A stretch of 64,000 bases of DNA from a virus, in IMG/VR virus record IMGVR_UViG_3300047510_002627, positions 56,752-120,751 of that record; one strand, 5' to 3'. The notes beneath the pieces were generated by a model. That model saw only the letters and a program-made list of their open reading frames with translations. It searched no databases and was not told where the DNA came from. Numbering within the stretch: the first letter of the stretch is position 1; the number at the start of each line of letters is the position of its first letter. This document shows, piece by piece, positions 32,088 through 40,403 of this stretch. The translations under genes were made by a program, and so were the position numbers.

Positions 32088-34381
32088 GTAACGGAACGAG
32101 TGTTGTCAAGAGAAATGGACGAATTGAATCTCTTGATTTGGATAAAATGCATCTTATGGTAGATGAAGCAACCAAGAATCTTGCTGGAGTATCTGCAAGT
32201 CAAGTTGAAATGAAATCTGGCATTCAATTTTATGATGGAATCACCACACAAGAAATTCAAGAAATTTTGATTCGTAGTGCTAGTGATCTAATTGATTTGG
32301 ATCATCCAAATTACCAATATGTTGCTGCTAGACTTCTTTTGTTTTCTATTCGTAAACAATTATATGGAAAGATGAGAGAACTTCCTCATCTTGAAGAACA
32401 TATTTTTAATTGTGCTTCTAAGAATCTTTATGATTCTGAAATTTTTGATAAGTATTCAAAAGAAGAAATTGAAAAGGCAAATAGTTTCATTGATCATGAT
32501 CGTGACTATTTGTTTACTTATGCTGGTCTTCGTCAGGTAGTAGATAAATATTTGGTTCAGGATAGAAGCACTGGTGGAGTCTATGAAACTCCACAATATA
32601 TGTACATCATGGTTGCTTTGACTATGTTTGCTAATTATCCTAAGGATAAACGAATGTCATATGTTAAGAGGTATTATGACGCGATCTCAAAGCACAAAAT
32701 CAACATTCCTACACCAATCATGGCAGGTGTTAGAACCCCACTTCGCCAATTTGCAAGTTGCGTTCTTGTTGATGTTGATGACACCCTTGACAGCATTTTC
32801 ACTTCTGACATGGCAATTGGTCGCTATGTTGCTCAAAGAGCAGGAATTGGTATCAACGCAGGTCGAATCAGGGGCATCAACAGTAAGATCCGAGGTGGAG
32901 AAGTTCAACACACTGGTGTTGTCCCTTTCCTCAAAAAGTTTGAAGCAACTGTCCGATGCTGCACTCAAAATGGCATCCGTGGCGGATCAGCAACTGTCCA
33001 CTTTCCAATCTGGCACCAAGAAATAGAAGACATTCTGGTGCTTAAAAATAATAAAGGTACTGAAGATAATCGTGTTCGTAAACTTGACTATTCTATCCAA
33101 ATTACAAAAATCTTTTACCAAAGGTTTATTGAGGGGGGTGACATCACACTTTTCTCCCCACACGATGTACCTGGATTATATGATTCTTTTGGGACGGATA
33201 GATTTGATGATTTATACGTTTCGTATGAAAAAGATCCCTCTATTAAAAAGAAAACTATTTCTGCTCAAGAATTAATTTTTTCTCTTCTTAAGGAACGTGC
33301 AGAAACGGGTCGAATTTATATTATGAATTTGGATCATTGTAATTCTCATAGTTCCTTTAAGGATAAGATTGAGATGAGTAATCTCTGCCAAGAAATCACT
33401 CTTCCAACTTTCCCTCTGCAACACATTGATGAAGAACATGGTGAAATTGCACTTTGTATTCTCTCCGCAATTAATGTTGGCAAAGTAAAGTCGGATGAGG
33501 AACTTGAAGAACTTTGTGATCTTTCTGTTCGTGGATTAGAAGAATTGATTGACTATCAAGACTATCCAGTTAAAGCAGCAGAGATCGCTACAAAGGCACG
33601 GAGATCGCTTGGAGTGGGGTTCATTGGACTTGCTCACTATCTTGCTAAACTTGGATTCAATTATGATTCTCAGGAGGCATGGGACGCAGTTCACGGTCTT
33701 TCAGAATCTTTCCAATATTATCTTCTGAAGGCATCTAATCAAATTGCAAAAGAAAAGGGTCATTGTGAATACTTTGGACGTACTAAGTATTCTGATGGTA
33801 TTCTCCCAATCGACACCTATAAAAAAGATGTAGACGAAATTTCTTCTATTAAATTACAACATGATTGGGAATCTCTTAGGGTATCTATCTTGGAACACGG
33901 TCTTAGGCACTCAACATTGTCCGCACAGATGCCATCGGAGAGCAGTTCCGTTGTGTCAAATGCAACCAATGGAATCGAACCGCCTAGAGATTACTTGTCC
34001 ATTAAAAAATCGAAGAAAGGTCCACTTGTTCAAATTGTTCCACAATATTCGTCCCTTAAAAACCATTATACTCTTCTTTGGGATATGGAGTCTAACCGTG
34101 GTTATATTAATGTTGTTGCTGTGATGCAAAAATTCTTTGATCAGGCAATTAGTGGTAATTGGAGTTATAATCCAAGAAATTATGCGAACAACGAAATTCC
34201 AATTTCCGTGATGGCACAAGACTTTTTAAGTACTTATAAATTTGGATGGAAGACTAGTTACTATCAAAATACTTATGATATGAAATCTGATGAAATTGAG
34301 CATAAAGAAGATACTTTGAGTTCACTTTTAGATGAAATTATGGCCTCCGAAGAAGAGGATTGTGAGAGTTGCAAAATTTAA
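32084..34381 (+). CDS. nrdA: Ribonucleotide reductase class I large subunit
   Basis: 765 residues (T4 NrdA 754). Reduces NDPs to dNDPs with NrdB. An N-terminal ATP-cone (VVKRNGRIESLDLDKMHLMV) precedes the barrel. Active-site region includes ASCVLVDVDD with the cysteine, NLCQEITLP (Asn-x-Cys..Glu) and QMPSESSSVVSNATNG. C-terminus ends EEEDCESCKI, with the redox Cys-x2-Cys pair. nrdB starts 12 bp inside in another frame or just after. Confidence 0.96.
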   Translation: MSNGTSVVKRNGRIESLDLDKMHLMVDEATKNLAGVSASQVEMKSGIQFYDGITTQEIQEILIRSASDLIDLDHPNYQYVAARLLLFSIRKQLYGKMRELPHLEEHIFNCASKNLYDSEIFDKYSKEEIEKANSFIDHDRDYLFTYAGLRQVVDKYLVQDRSTGGVYETPQYMYIMVALTMFANYPKDKRMSYVKRYYDAISKHKINIPTPIMAGVRTPLRQFASCVLVDVDDTLDSIFTSDMAIGRYVAQRAGIGINAGRIRGINSKIRGGEVQHTGVVPFLKKFEATVRCCTQNGIRGGSATVHFPIWHQEIEDILVLKNNKGTEDNRVRKLDYSIQITKIFYQRFIEGGDITLFSPHDVPGLYDSFGTDRFDDLYVSYEKDPSIKKKTISAQELIFSLLKERAETGRIYIMNLDHCNSHSSFKDKIEMSNLCQEITLPTFPLQHIDEEHGEIALCILSAINVGKVKSDEELEELCDLSVRGLEELIDYQDYPVKAAEIATKARRSLGVGFIGLAHYLAKLGFNYDSQEAWDAVHGLSESFQYYLLKASNQIAKEKGHCEYFGRTKYSDGILPIDTYKKDVDEISSIKLQHDWESLRVSILEHGLRHSTLSAQMPSESSSVVSNATNGIEPPRDYLSIKKSKKGPLVQIVPQYSSLKNHYTLLWDMESNRGYINVVAVMQKFFDQAISGNWSYNPRNYANNEIPISVMAQDFLSTYKFGWKTSYYQNTYDMKSDEIEHKEDTLSSLLDEIMASEEEDCESCKI

Positions 34382-34404
34382 GTAGTAAACCCAACGATAA
34401 GCAA

Positions 34405-35586
34405 ATGCAATACAATTTTAAAGTTTCCGAAGAATCTTCAACCAGTATCCAAGGAATGACTGTTTTTAATACAAACGTTGTTGATACCAAAAAGCAGCAC
34501 ATGTTCTTTGGTCAACCACTTGGGATACAAAGATATGATACATTTAAATATCCAGTATTTGATAAACTGACAACTCAACAACTTGGGTTTTATTGGAGGC
34601 CTGAAGAAGTTTCATTGCAAAAAGACCGTGGAGATTATCAAACGCTTCGCCCAGAACAAAAGCATATCTATACAAGCAACCTCAAGTATCAGATTATGCT
34701 TGACTCCGTACAAGGCCGTGGTCCTGGGATGGCTTTTATGCCATACTGTTCACTACCTGAACTTGAATCTTGTATGAACATTTGGCAAACTATGGAAATG
34801 ATTCATAGTCGCTCCTACACATACATCATCAAGAATGTATATTCAGATCCTTCTGAAGTCTTGGACAAAATTGTAACCGATGACAAGATTCTTGAGAGGG
34901 CAAAAAGTGTTACTGAATCTTATGATGATTTTATTAATTCTGCACAACACTATGGAAATTCAAATGATTGGAAACACGCTCTTGAAGGAGTTCATTATGC
35001 AAAACTTTCTTTGAATGATGTTAAACGAAAACTTTATCGAGCAGTTGCAAACGTCAATATCCTTGAAGGTATTCGTTTTTATGTTTCTTTTGCTTGCTCC
35101 TTTGCTTTTGGTGAACTGAAACTTATGGAAGGATCTGCTAAGATTATTTCCTTGATTGCAAGAGACGAAAATCAACATCTTGCAATCACTCAAAATATTT
35201 TGAATAAGTGGAGAGAAGGTGATGATCCAGAAATGAAACAAATTGCTAAAGAAGAAGAAGAATGGGTTTACACTATGTTTAAACGTGCTGTAGATGAAGA
35301 AAAGAAATGGGCAGATTATTTGTTTAAAGATGGTAGTATGATTGGACTAAATGATAAACTACTTCAACAATATGTTGAATGGATTGCAAATCGTAGAATT
35401 AAGGCAATAGGATTAAAACCAATCTATGATATTGCCGCAAATAATAATCCACTTCCTTGGACTCAACATTGGATTTCATCTAAAGGACTTCAGGTTGCAC
35501 CACAAGAAACTGAAGTTGAATCATATGTAATTGGAGGAATTAAGCAGGATGTTGGTAAAGATACTTTTAGTGGATTTAAACTTTAA
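34405..35586 (+). CDS. nrdB: Ribonucleotide reductase class I small subunit
   Basis: 393 residues from ATG 34405 (T4 NrdB 388); a TTG at 34369 inside nrdA would add 12 residues. Ferritin-like diiron protein providing the tyrosyl radical. Ligand motifs are LPELESCMNIWQTMEMIHSRSY (Glu, Glu, His) and IARDENQHLAITQ (Glu, His), with FACSFAFGELKLMEGSAKI before them. Followed by a terminator 7 bp after its stop. Confidence 0.95.
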   Translation: MQYNFKVSEESSTSIQGMTVFNTNVVDTKKQHMFFGQPLGIQRYDTFKYPVFDKLTTQQLGFYWRPEEVSLQKDRGDYQTLRPEQKHIYTSNLKYQIMLDSVQGRGPGMAFMPYCSLPELESCMNIWQTMEMIHSRSYTYIIKNVYSDPSEVLDKIVTDDKILERAKSVTESYDDFINSAQHYGNSNDWKHALEGVHYAKLSLNDVKRKLYRAVANVNILEGIRFYVSFACSFAFGELKLMEGSAKIISLIARDENQHLAITQNILNKWREGDDPEMKQIAKEEEEWVYTMFKRAVDEEKKWADYLFKDGSMIGLNDKLLQQYVEWIANRRIKAIGLKPIYDIAANNNPLPWTQHWISSKGLQVAPQETEVESYVIGGIKQDVGKDTFSGFKL

Positions 35587-35591
35587 TTTTT

Positions 35592-35615
35592 AGAGGGGTA
35601 ACACCCTCTTTTTTT
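35592..35615 (+). terminator. Terminator after nrdB
   Basis: AGAGGG (35592-35597) with CCCTCT (35604-35609), then T7 leading into TATAAATA. Confidence 0.85.
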
Positions 35616-35622
35616 ATAAATA
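35615..35622 (+). promoter_or_regulatory. T4-type late promoter TATAAATA
   Basis: Exact match in the terminator's T-run, 24 bp before the 471-residue head-type gene. Confidence 0.8.
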
Positions 35623-35646
35623 TTTGTATTCTTAGAAACTAGTGTC

Positions 35647-37062
35647 ATGAATCCATTATCTTTATATGAATCTTACGCAGCAGTATATAACGAAGAATTG
35701 CTGTATGTCTCCGAAGACTACTCTTCTATCGATGAATTTTCTGATGAAGAACTCATTGCAATTGTAGAAGAGGTTATTTCTGAAGAAGGATTTGATATTG
35801 ATGAATCACTTGAGTTTCTTGATGAAGCAAAAGTTACTTATGGACATGATACTGAAGATCCAGATGCACAGAAAAAGGCAGAAAGAGTAGATAGAATTAA
35901 ATCTGCTGCATCTAAAGCTGGATCGATGGCTAAAGATGTTGCAAAAAAAGTATATAAAACTGCAAAAGAAAAGGGTCCTGGACTCCTTGATCGTGCCAAA
36001 AAGGCAGTAAAGGGTGCTCTAAAAACTGGAAGATCTCTTCTTGCAAAGGGACTTCGCAAGGGAGCAGAACTTGCAGGTAAGGCGGCTTCCAAGGTCGAAC
36101 CGAAGGAAACGCCAAAAGCAGAACCCAAAGCAGAACCCAAAGCAGAACCAAAGGCATCAGCACCTGAGAGCAAAGGACCTAAGTATAGAAATGTTGGCGT
36201 AGGTAGAAAGGAAAGAGTTGGTGGTAAGGTTGAATCAGAACCTAAATCTGTTTCAGAACCAAATAAGGAAAGAATTGAAAGGGCAAGAGAAAAATTAAGA
36301 AAAGCAGCTAAAGGATCTCCTTCAAGGGGAGTTAGATTTGCTACTCCTGGGGGAAAAGTAGCACCTACAGTAATGCGTAGCGGTAAAGATTCTCCATCTG
36401 AAAGAACTAAAGCAGCATCAAGATTTGCTAAAAAGGCAGGAATTAGTGATAGTTTTGAGTATCTCTTAGGTGTAATTTTTGATGATATGATTAGTGAGGG
36501 ATATGTTAGTGATTATGAAACTGCTTCTTATGTCCTTGAATCACTTACAGAAGATGATTTTGACTATGTATTTGAAACATACTCTGTGTTATTGAATGAA
36601 GCAACTGCAATGGCAAAGCGTGGACTTGATGAACCTGCCATCCGTCAACAGATTGCTAAGAGCACTGGTGGTGGGCAGGCAGCAGATCGTGCAACTGCTC
36701 TGGCAGACAAGCAGACCTATGGACAGAGTGGTGTGGATCCTAAGGCAAGACAGCAACTTGCTGCCAAGCAGAGAGGTGACTTCCGCAACACCACATCCTC
36801 CAATCCAGGATTGCATGGTTACGCAAATAAGGTAACAACCGCTGCAGATAAAGCAAAACAAGCAGCAAGAGGGTTACAGAGGGGAGTTCTTACTCCTGCA
36901 GAGAGACAAAGACTTAACATGGGCGATGAGTCCTTTGATACTTATGATTTGGTTCTTGAATTCCTTTACGTTGAAGGATATGTAGAAACAATTGAAGAGG
37001 CAGAACAAATGATGGTCAATCTGACACAAGAGCAGATTGATGAAATTATTGCGAATAACTGA
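35647..37062 (+). CDS. 471-residue modular head-type protein, relative of the 937-residue one
   Basis: Begins NPLSLYESYAAVYNEEL, like NLYEAYLTEM of the larger protein. An acidic module ends at L58-D-E60/A61. Then comes a Lys/Ala-rich H1-like segment (about 78-155), a PKAE repeat of four copies near 158-174, more basic sequence, and an acidic module SFEYLLGVIFDDMISEGYVSD at about 265 ending at L316-N-E318/A319. A second basic part and a final acidic module EFLYVEGYVETIEEAEQMM follow. Both L-x-E/A sites fit T4 prohead protease cleavage. Behind an exact late promoter. Confidence 0.6.
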   Translation: MNPLSLYESYAAVYNEELLYVSEDYSSIDEFSDEELIAIVEEVISEEGFDIDESLEFLDEAKVTYGHDTEDPDAQKKAERVDRIKSAASKAGSMAKDVAKKVYKTAKEKGPGLLDRAKKAVKGALKTGRSLLAKGLRKGAELAGKAASKVEPKETPKAEPKAEPKAEPKASAPESKGPKYRNVGVGRKERVGGKVESEPKSVSEPNKERIERAREKLRKAAKGSPSRGVRFATPGGKVAPTVMRSGKDSPSERTKAASRFAKKAGISDSFEYLLGVIFDDMISEGYVSDYETASYVLESLTEDDFDYVFETYSVLLNEATAMAKRGLDEPAIRQQIAKSTGGGQAADRATALADKQTYGQSGVDPKARQQLAAKQRGDFRNTTSSNPGLHGYANKVTTAADKAKQAARGLQRGVLTPAERQRLNMGDESFDTYDLVLEFLYVEGYVETIEEAEQMMVNLTQEQIDEIIANN

Positions 37063-37077
37063 TTTTAAATCATGATC

Positions 37078-37085
37078 AATAAATA
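37078..37085 (+). promoter_or_regulatory. Possible late promoter AATAAATA
   Basis: One mismatch, overlapping the left arm of a terminator; 27 bp before ATG 37112. Confidence 0.4.
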
Positions 37086-37111
37086 GGGGAGAGATTATCT
37101 CCCCTATTTTT
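37083..37111 (+). terminator. Terminator, 10-bp stem
   Basis: ATAGGGGAGA (37083-37092) with TCTCCCCTAT (37098-37107), then T5. The next ATG follows the T-run at once. Confidence 0.85.
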
Positions 37112-37267
37112 ATGCCTAAAAATCAACTTACTAAAGATGAATTAAAAGTTCGTATTTTGAAATTAAAAGAAAGATTATATAGAGATCAACCTGGTTGGGA
37201 TTCTAAAGGACTTGCTCATAAATATCTAGACGAAGTTCTTGATATAATTGATGAATACAGATATTGA
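37112..37267 (+). CDS. 51-residue helical protein
   Basis: MPKNQLTKDELKVRILKLKERLY, then GLAHKYLDEVLDIIDEYRY. The pattern of a Lys/Leu helix followed by HKYLxxVLDIIDEY recurs in T4-like cyanophage small proteins as I recall them. It overlaps the nuclease start by 17 bp. Function unknown. Confidence 0.6.
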   Translation: MPKNQLTKDELKVRILKLKERLYRDQPGWDSKGLAHKYLDEVLDIIDEYRY

Positions 37268-37697
37268 ATATGAAAATCCATGGATCTATGAAAACAGGTG
37301 TTTTACTAGCGATGACATTGGGGATTATTTTGGGTTTGTTTACCTCATCATCAACACTAAAACCAGTAAAAAATATATAGGAAGAAAATATTTTTGGTCA
37401 TTTAGAAAACCTAAAGGGAAAAGTAGAAAAGTAAAACTAGAATCCGACTGGAAAAAGTATTATGGATCTTGCCCAGAACTTAAAGAAGATATTAAAAATT
37501 ACGGTAAGGGGGATTTTAAAAGAACTATTCTCTCTTTACATAGAACTAAAGGAAGAGTTAACTTTGAGGAAACCAGACAACTCTTCCTCAACGGAGTCCT
37601 TACAGAATCTCTTGACAATGGAGAACCTGCCTACTACAATAGTAACATCCTCAGCAGGTATTTCAGAAAAGACTACTATGGAAAAAATTGTGATTGA
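37251..37697 (+). CDS. GIY-YIG-like endonuclease
   Basis: 148 residues from ATG 37251. GFVYLIINTKTSKKYIGRKYFWS is a GIY-YIG variant (FVY..YIG) with Arg and Tyr after it. It continues with LESDWKKYYGSCPELKEDI, then FKRTILSLHRTKGRVNFEE (Glu as candidate metal ligand) and GEPAYYNSN. The order fits the phage nuclease superfamily to which T4 SegA-E belong, but it lacks an obvious DNA-binding tail, so it may be a stand-alone nuclease. A promoter for the next gene lies in its 3' end. Confidence 0.75.
   Translation: MNTDIEYENPWIYENRCFTSDDIGDYFGFVYLIINTKTSKKYIGRKYFWSFRKPKGKSRKVKLESDWKKYYGSCPELKEDIKNYGKGDFKRTILSLHRTKGRVNFEETRQLFLNGVLTESLDNGEPAYYNSNILSRYFRKDYYGKNCD
37612..37640 (+). promoter_or_regulatory. 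Sigma70-type promoter inside the nuclease gene
   Basis: TTGACA (37612-37617), 17-bp spacer, TACAAT (37635-37640); 37 bp before ATG 37678. Confidence 0.65.
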
Positions 37698-37923
37698 CTC
37701 TACGGAAGAAGTAGTTATTTGGGTAGTCGATAAAATTAATCAATTAATTGATGAAGATACAGAAGAATCTAGGAAAAATGCAATTTCTTTGATTGAAGAA
37801 TATCAAGAATGGATTAATGCACTTCAAGATAATGAAGAAATTAATTACACTGCCATGAAAAGCGAAGAAAATGAAGGATGGACTGAAGAACAGGAAATTG
37901 ACATACAAGATCCTTGGGCTTGA
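37678..37923 (+). CDS. 81-residue acidic protein
   Basis: From ATG 37678, 20 bp inside the nuclease gene in another frame; a longer frame upstream only shadows it. MEKIVIDSTEEVVIWVVDKINQLID.., then ISLIEEYQEWINALQDNEE and an acidic end IDIQDPWA. Helical, unknown role. A promoter hexamer overlaps its stop. Confidence 0.6.
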   Translation: MEKIVIDSTEEVVIWVVDKINQLIDEDTEESRKNAISLIEEYQEWINALQDNEEINYTAMKSEENEGWTEEQEIDIQDPWA

Positions 37924-37948
37924 CAAATCCTAAATAATAACTTATTAT
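37920..37948 (+). promoter_or_regulatory. Sigma70-type promoter for the lysin gene
   Basis: TTGACA (37920-37925), 17-bp spacer, TATTAT (37943-37948). The predicted start point (about 37955) is the first base of a terminator hairpin. Confidence 0.75.
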
Positions 37949-37954
37949 GTGTAG

Positions 37955-37977
37955 ACCTGTCGAAAGGCAGGTTTTTT
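37955..37977 (+). terminator. Hairpin with U-run at the promoter start point
   Basis: ACCTGTC (37955-37961), GAAA loop, GGCAGGT (37966-37972), then T6. Confidence 0.8.
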
Positions 37978-38016
37978 ATTATGAGATTTTGATTTGATTT
38001 AGAGCCGTGGAAGGTG

Positions 38017-38044
38017 CCCTTTGAGAAAGGGGTGTACCCCCCTT
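38017..38044 (+). promoter_or_regulatory. Two competing hairpins in the lysin leader
   Basis: CCCTTT (38017-38022)/AAAGGG (38026-38031) and AAGGGG (38027-38032)/CCCCTT (38039-38044) share bases 38027-38031 and cannot both form. The gene start 38075 has no clear Shine-Dalgarno, so the leader structure may control translation. Confidence 0.45.
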
Positions 38045-38074
38045 CTATACGGATGTAGAGTTCTATTAAACTAA

Positions 38075-38710
38075 ATGCTTAAAAACCTTACAAGTTTGAC
38101 CGTATCTCTTTTTGGTGCGGTTGTAACATCAGCGGCAACACTGCCAACACCGGGATTTGCTACTTCAAGTAATAACCCATCAAAAATTGAAGAAATTAAA
38201 TCTCAGGAGACAGCGACCAAAGAGGTTGCTCCCGAAACATCCAAAGTGAAACGGTTTATTTGTAACGGATGTAATACTAATGAATTGACAACATTAGATT
38301 TCCTACAAGATCGTGGAATCACTGACAAAAACGCTCTAGCTACCATTATGGGCAATATTCGACAGGAATCTACCTTCGTTCCAAACATTTGCGAAGGTGG
38401 TGCCCGAACTTCCTATCCTAACTGTGGTGGGGGGTATGGTCTTATCCAATGGACTAATGCTCCTCGTTTTTATGGATTAGGAAAACATGCTGCTAGTATT
38501 GGTGGAAATCCTTCTTCACTTGATACTCAATTGAAGTTCATGTTGCATGAAGGTGACTGGAAAATGATCGAACCTTATATGAAAACACCTGGCAAAACAA
38601 TCAATCAATATATGAGACTTGCTAGTAGGTGGATTCGTTGGGGACATCATGGATCTAGAACTAGTTATGCTCATGATTATGCTAATCGATTTGTCTTAGT
38701 GCAAAACTGA
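38075..38710 (+). CDS. Exported phage-tail-lysozyme-type muramidase
   Basis: 211 residues. N-terminal signal-like stretch (about 1-30, LTSLTVSLFGAVVTSAATLPTPGFA), a polar linker and a CNGC pair at 63-66. The lysozyme domain has GITDKNALATIMGNIRQESTF with catalytic-type E98, then GGGYGLIQWTNAPRFYGLGKHA and TRFVLVQN-type end. The pattern matches the phage tail lysozyme fold family. With a signal peptide it could reach the periplasm without a holin. Own promoter at 37920; terminator follows. Confidence 0.8.
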   Translation: MLKNLTSLTVSLFGAVVTSAATLPTPGFATSSNNPSKIEEIKSQETATKEVAPETSKVKRFICNGCNTNELTTLDFLQDRGITDKNALATIMGNIRQESTFVPNICEGGARTSYPNCGGGYGLIQWTNAPRFYGLGKHAASIGGNPSSLDTQLKFMLHEGDWKMIEPYMKTPGKTINQYMRLASRWIRWGHHGSRTSYAHDYANRFVLVQN

Positions 38711-38717
38711 ATAAATA
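38710..38717 (+). promoter_or_regulatory. Possible late promoter AATAAATA
   Basis: One mismatch, overlapping the lysin stop, 26 bp before the CpeT-like gene but followed by a terminator. Confidence 0.4.
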
Positions 38718-38719
38718 GG

Positions 38720-38741
38720 GGGAGAGCAATCTCCCTTTTTT
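38720..38741 (+). terminator. Terminator after the lysin gene
   Basis: GGGAGA (38720-38725) with TCTCCC (38730-38735), then T6 and the next ATG at 38743. Confidence 0.85.
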
Positions 38742-38742
38742 T

Positions 38743-39213
38743 ATGTCTAAATTATTAATTGATTTCAAAGAAAAACTTATAGGTCTTTATCACAATCGAA
38801 ATCAAGCATATAGTCATCCACAACAATGGGCACATATATACATTGAATTTAAAGAGTATGAAGATGGGAGTATCAATTCAAAAAGTTGGTATGCTGTAGA
38901 GAATCCAAATAAACCATACAGGGATACTTTGTTGAAATTGAAAGAAAATGGAAAAACTATAATTGCTACTCCCATAAACAAAGTTACAAATACGAAATCT
39001 TGTGATATTATTTTTGAAAAATATGGTGAGTATTGGATAGGTGAAAATGAGAAATGCGTTATTCCAGATAAAGATACTTACATATCAACATCTATTAAAT
39101 TTGATGGAAAGAATTACTTTTCAAGAGATGCTGGATATGATTTAAAAACTGATAGATTTCTTTGGGGAAAAAATAAACATGATGGTCATTTTCATTTTAT
39201 AAAAACAACTTAA
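38743..39213 (+). CDS. CpeT/CpcT-like phycobiliprotein lyase
   Basis: 156 residues. CpeT/CpcT proteins attach bilins to phycobiliprotein cysteines in cyanobacteria. Family pattern: LIGLYHNRNQAYSHPQQWAHIYIEF, PYRDTLLKL, then CDIIFEKYGEYWIGENEKCVIPDKDTYISTS and FSRDAGYDLKTDRFLWGKN. No membrane segment. An auxiliary metabolic gene; its effect on host light harvesting is inferred from the family. It abuts the next gene without a gap. Confidence 0.8.
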   Translation: MSKLLIDFKEKLIGLYHNRNQAYSHPQQWAHIYIEFKEYEDGSINSKSWYAVENPNKPYRDTLLKLKENGKTIIATPINKVTNTKSCDIIFEKYGEYWIGENEKCVIPDKDTYISTSIKFDGKNYFSRDAGYDLKTDRFLWGKNKHDGHFHFIKTT

Positions 39214-39504
39214 ATGGAAAATCTGCCAGAAAATCCGGAAGAAGTCATAGACATACTTGCTAAAACTAAAATATTAAAAATTGAAGATGAAACTGGATCT
39301 ATAACTTTAGAAGCACACAATCAAGTAAATGTTCAACCAAGTGGAACTCCATTTGGAGCAAAGTTGAAGTTGGAAACAAATGGTTCTATAACACCAACTC
39401 TAACATTTGATACTAAGAAAATGAGAGAGAAAATTAAAAAAAAAGAACCATCCCAATCTATAGACAATGCCCTAGAGGAGTATTTAAAAAATGAAAATAA
39501 TTGA
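39214..39504 (+). CDS. 96-residue unknown protein
   Basis: Strand-rich middle (ILKIEDETGSITLEAHNQVNVQPSGTPFGAKLKLE) between charged ends. Starts on the base after the CpeT stop and overlaps the next start by 14 bp, so part of that operon. No family recognised. Confidence 0.55.
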   Translation: MENLPENPEEVIDILAKTKILKIEDETGSITLEAHNQVNVQPSGTPFGAKLKLETNGSITPTLTFDTKKMREKIKKKEPSQSIDNALEEYLKNENN

Positions 39505-39820
39505 ATATCTAAAACAAATTCATTGGTTTGATCAAGAAAATAAATTCAATATACTTCATTTTAAATTTGGAAAAGAAAGAAAACCAATAACTCACTATAT
39601 GAAAGTTGGAGCGGTTTTTAGATTGACTCTTGATTTAATTTTATTTTTTCCAGGTGCCGATAAAGAAAAAATTTTTAATCTAATTGATGAAGCGCAATTA
39701 CATTTGGGAATTGATTTATTGAATGATTATATTATTCAAGATAAAGAATTGCTTACTTATAGAATTAGGAGAAAAATTCAAAAATCTATAGAAGACTACA
39801 AAATTAAAAATGAGAATTAA
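39491..39820 (+). CDS. 109-residue unknown protein
   Basis: Helical, with HYMKVGAVFRLTLDLILFFPGADKEKIFNLIDEAQLHLG and a basic C-terminal helix. Overlaps its neighbours on both sides. The end (YRIRRKIQKSIEDYK) resembles the end of the next protein (YKVKRDVDRAISDYN), hinting at a shared domain or a common ancestor. Confidence 0.55.
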   Translation: MKIIEYLKQIHWFDQENKFNILHFKFGKERKPITHYMKVGAVFRLTLDLILFFPGADKEKIFNLIDEAQLHLGIDLLNDYIIQDKELLTYRIRRKIQKSIEDYKIKNEN

Positions 39821-40403
39821 CATTCTTGGAAAGCAATCTCTTGCTTCTGCTATTATTGTTGCTGGTGTAAATTGGATTCAATTCTGGTTAAAGAGTAAAA
39901 CCGGAATCCAGTTGGAGGAAAATATTATCTGGAAAATATATTATGAACTTGATAGATTTTCTGAGAGATTAAAACTTCAAAAAATGATAGAAAGCATTAA
40001 TGAAGAAGAATTTTTTGAATTTCTTGATGAATTTATTGAAGTCGTGGATGAGGAGACAGTAAAAAATCCAAAAATACTTGAGAACAGGCAACTTCTTTGG
40101 GAAATGTTTAAAGTTTTAAAGGAGTTTTCTAAAAAGGGTTGGGTGAAAGATAATCCTGTCACGAATGAAGTTAAATATCAAATAAATAAAAAAATAAATG
40201 AAACACCGGAGTTACTTGATTATAAAGTAAAACGGGATGTTGATAGAGCAATATCCGACTATAATAAAGAATCGGAAAAAATTCATAAACCAGAACCAGA
40301 AATAAAACCAATATTTACAGAAACTCTTGAAGGTGAAACACTTTTAGGTGGTGAAATGAGATTAAGAGCACCTTGGATTAACGAAGATGGATCAACAAGA
40401 TAA
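39810..40403 (+). CDS. 197-residue unknown protein
   Basis: Helical, acidic centre (EEEFFEFLDEFIEVVDEETV). Residues around 138-150 (YKVKRDVDRAISDYN) are like the C-terminus of the upstream gene. C-terminal tail is Pro/Glu-rich then ETLLGGEMRLRAPW. No family recognised; overlaps the upstream gene by 11 bp. Confidence 0.55.
   Translation: MRINILGKQSLASAIIVAGVNWIQFWLKSKTGIQLEENIIWKIYYELDRFSERLKLQKMIESINEEEFFEFLDEFIEVVDEETVKNPKILENRQLLWEMFKVLKEFSKKGWVKDNPVTNEVKYQINKKINETPELLDYKVKRDVDRAISDYNKESEKIHKPEPEIKPIFTETLEGETLLGGEMRLRAPWINEDGSTR

Noticed and set aside
36117-36155. Short direct repeats coding PKAE
   Set aside because: Repeat of four codons within the 471-residue protein; a protein-level linker repeat, not a CRISPR or mobile element.
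37462-37677. N-terminal extension of the 81-residue gene
   Set aside because: It overlaps the GIY-YIG gene in another frame and has low-complexity sequence; ATG 37678 with its own promoter is preferred.
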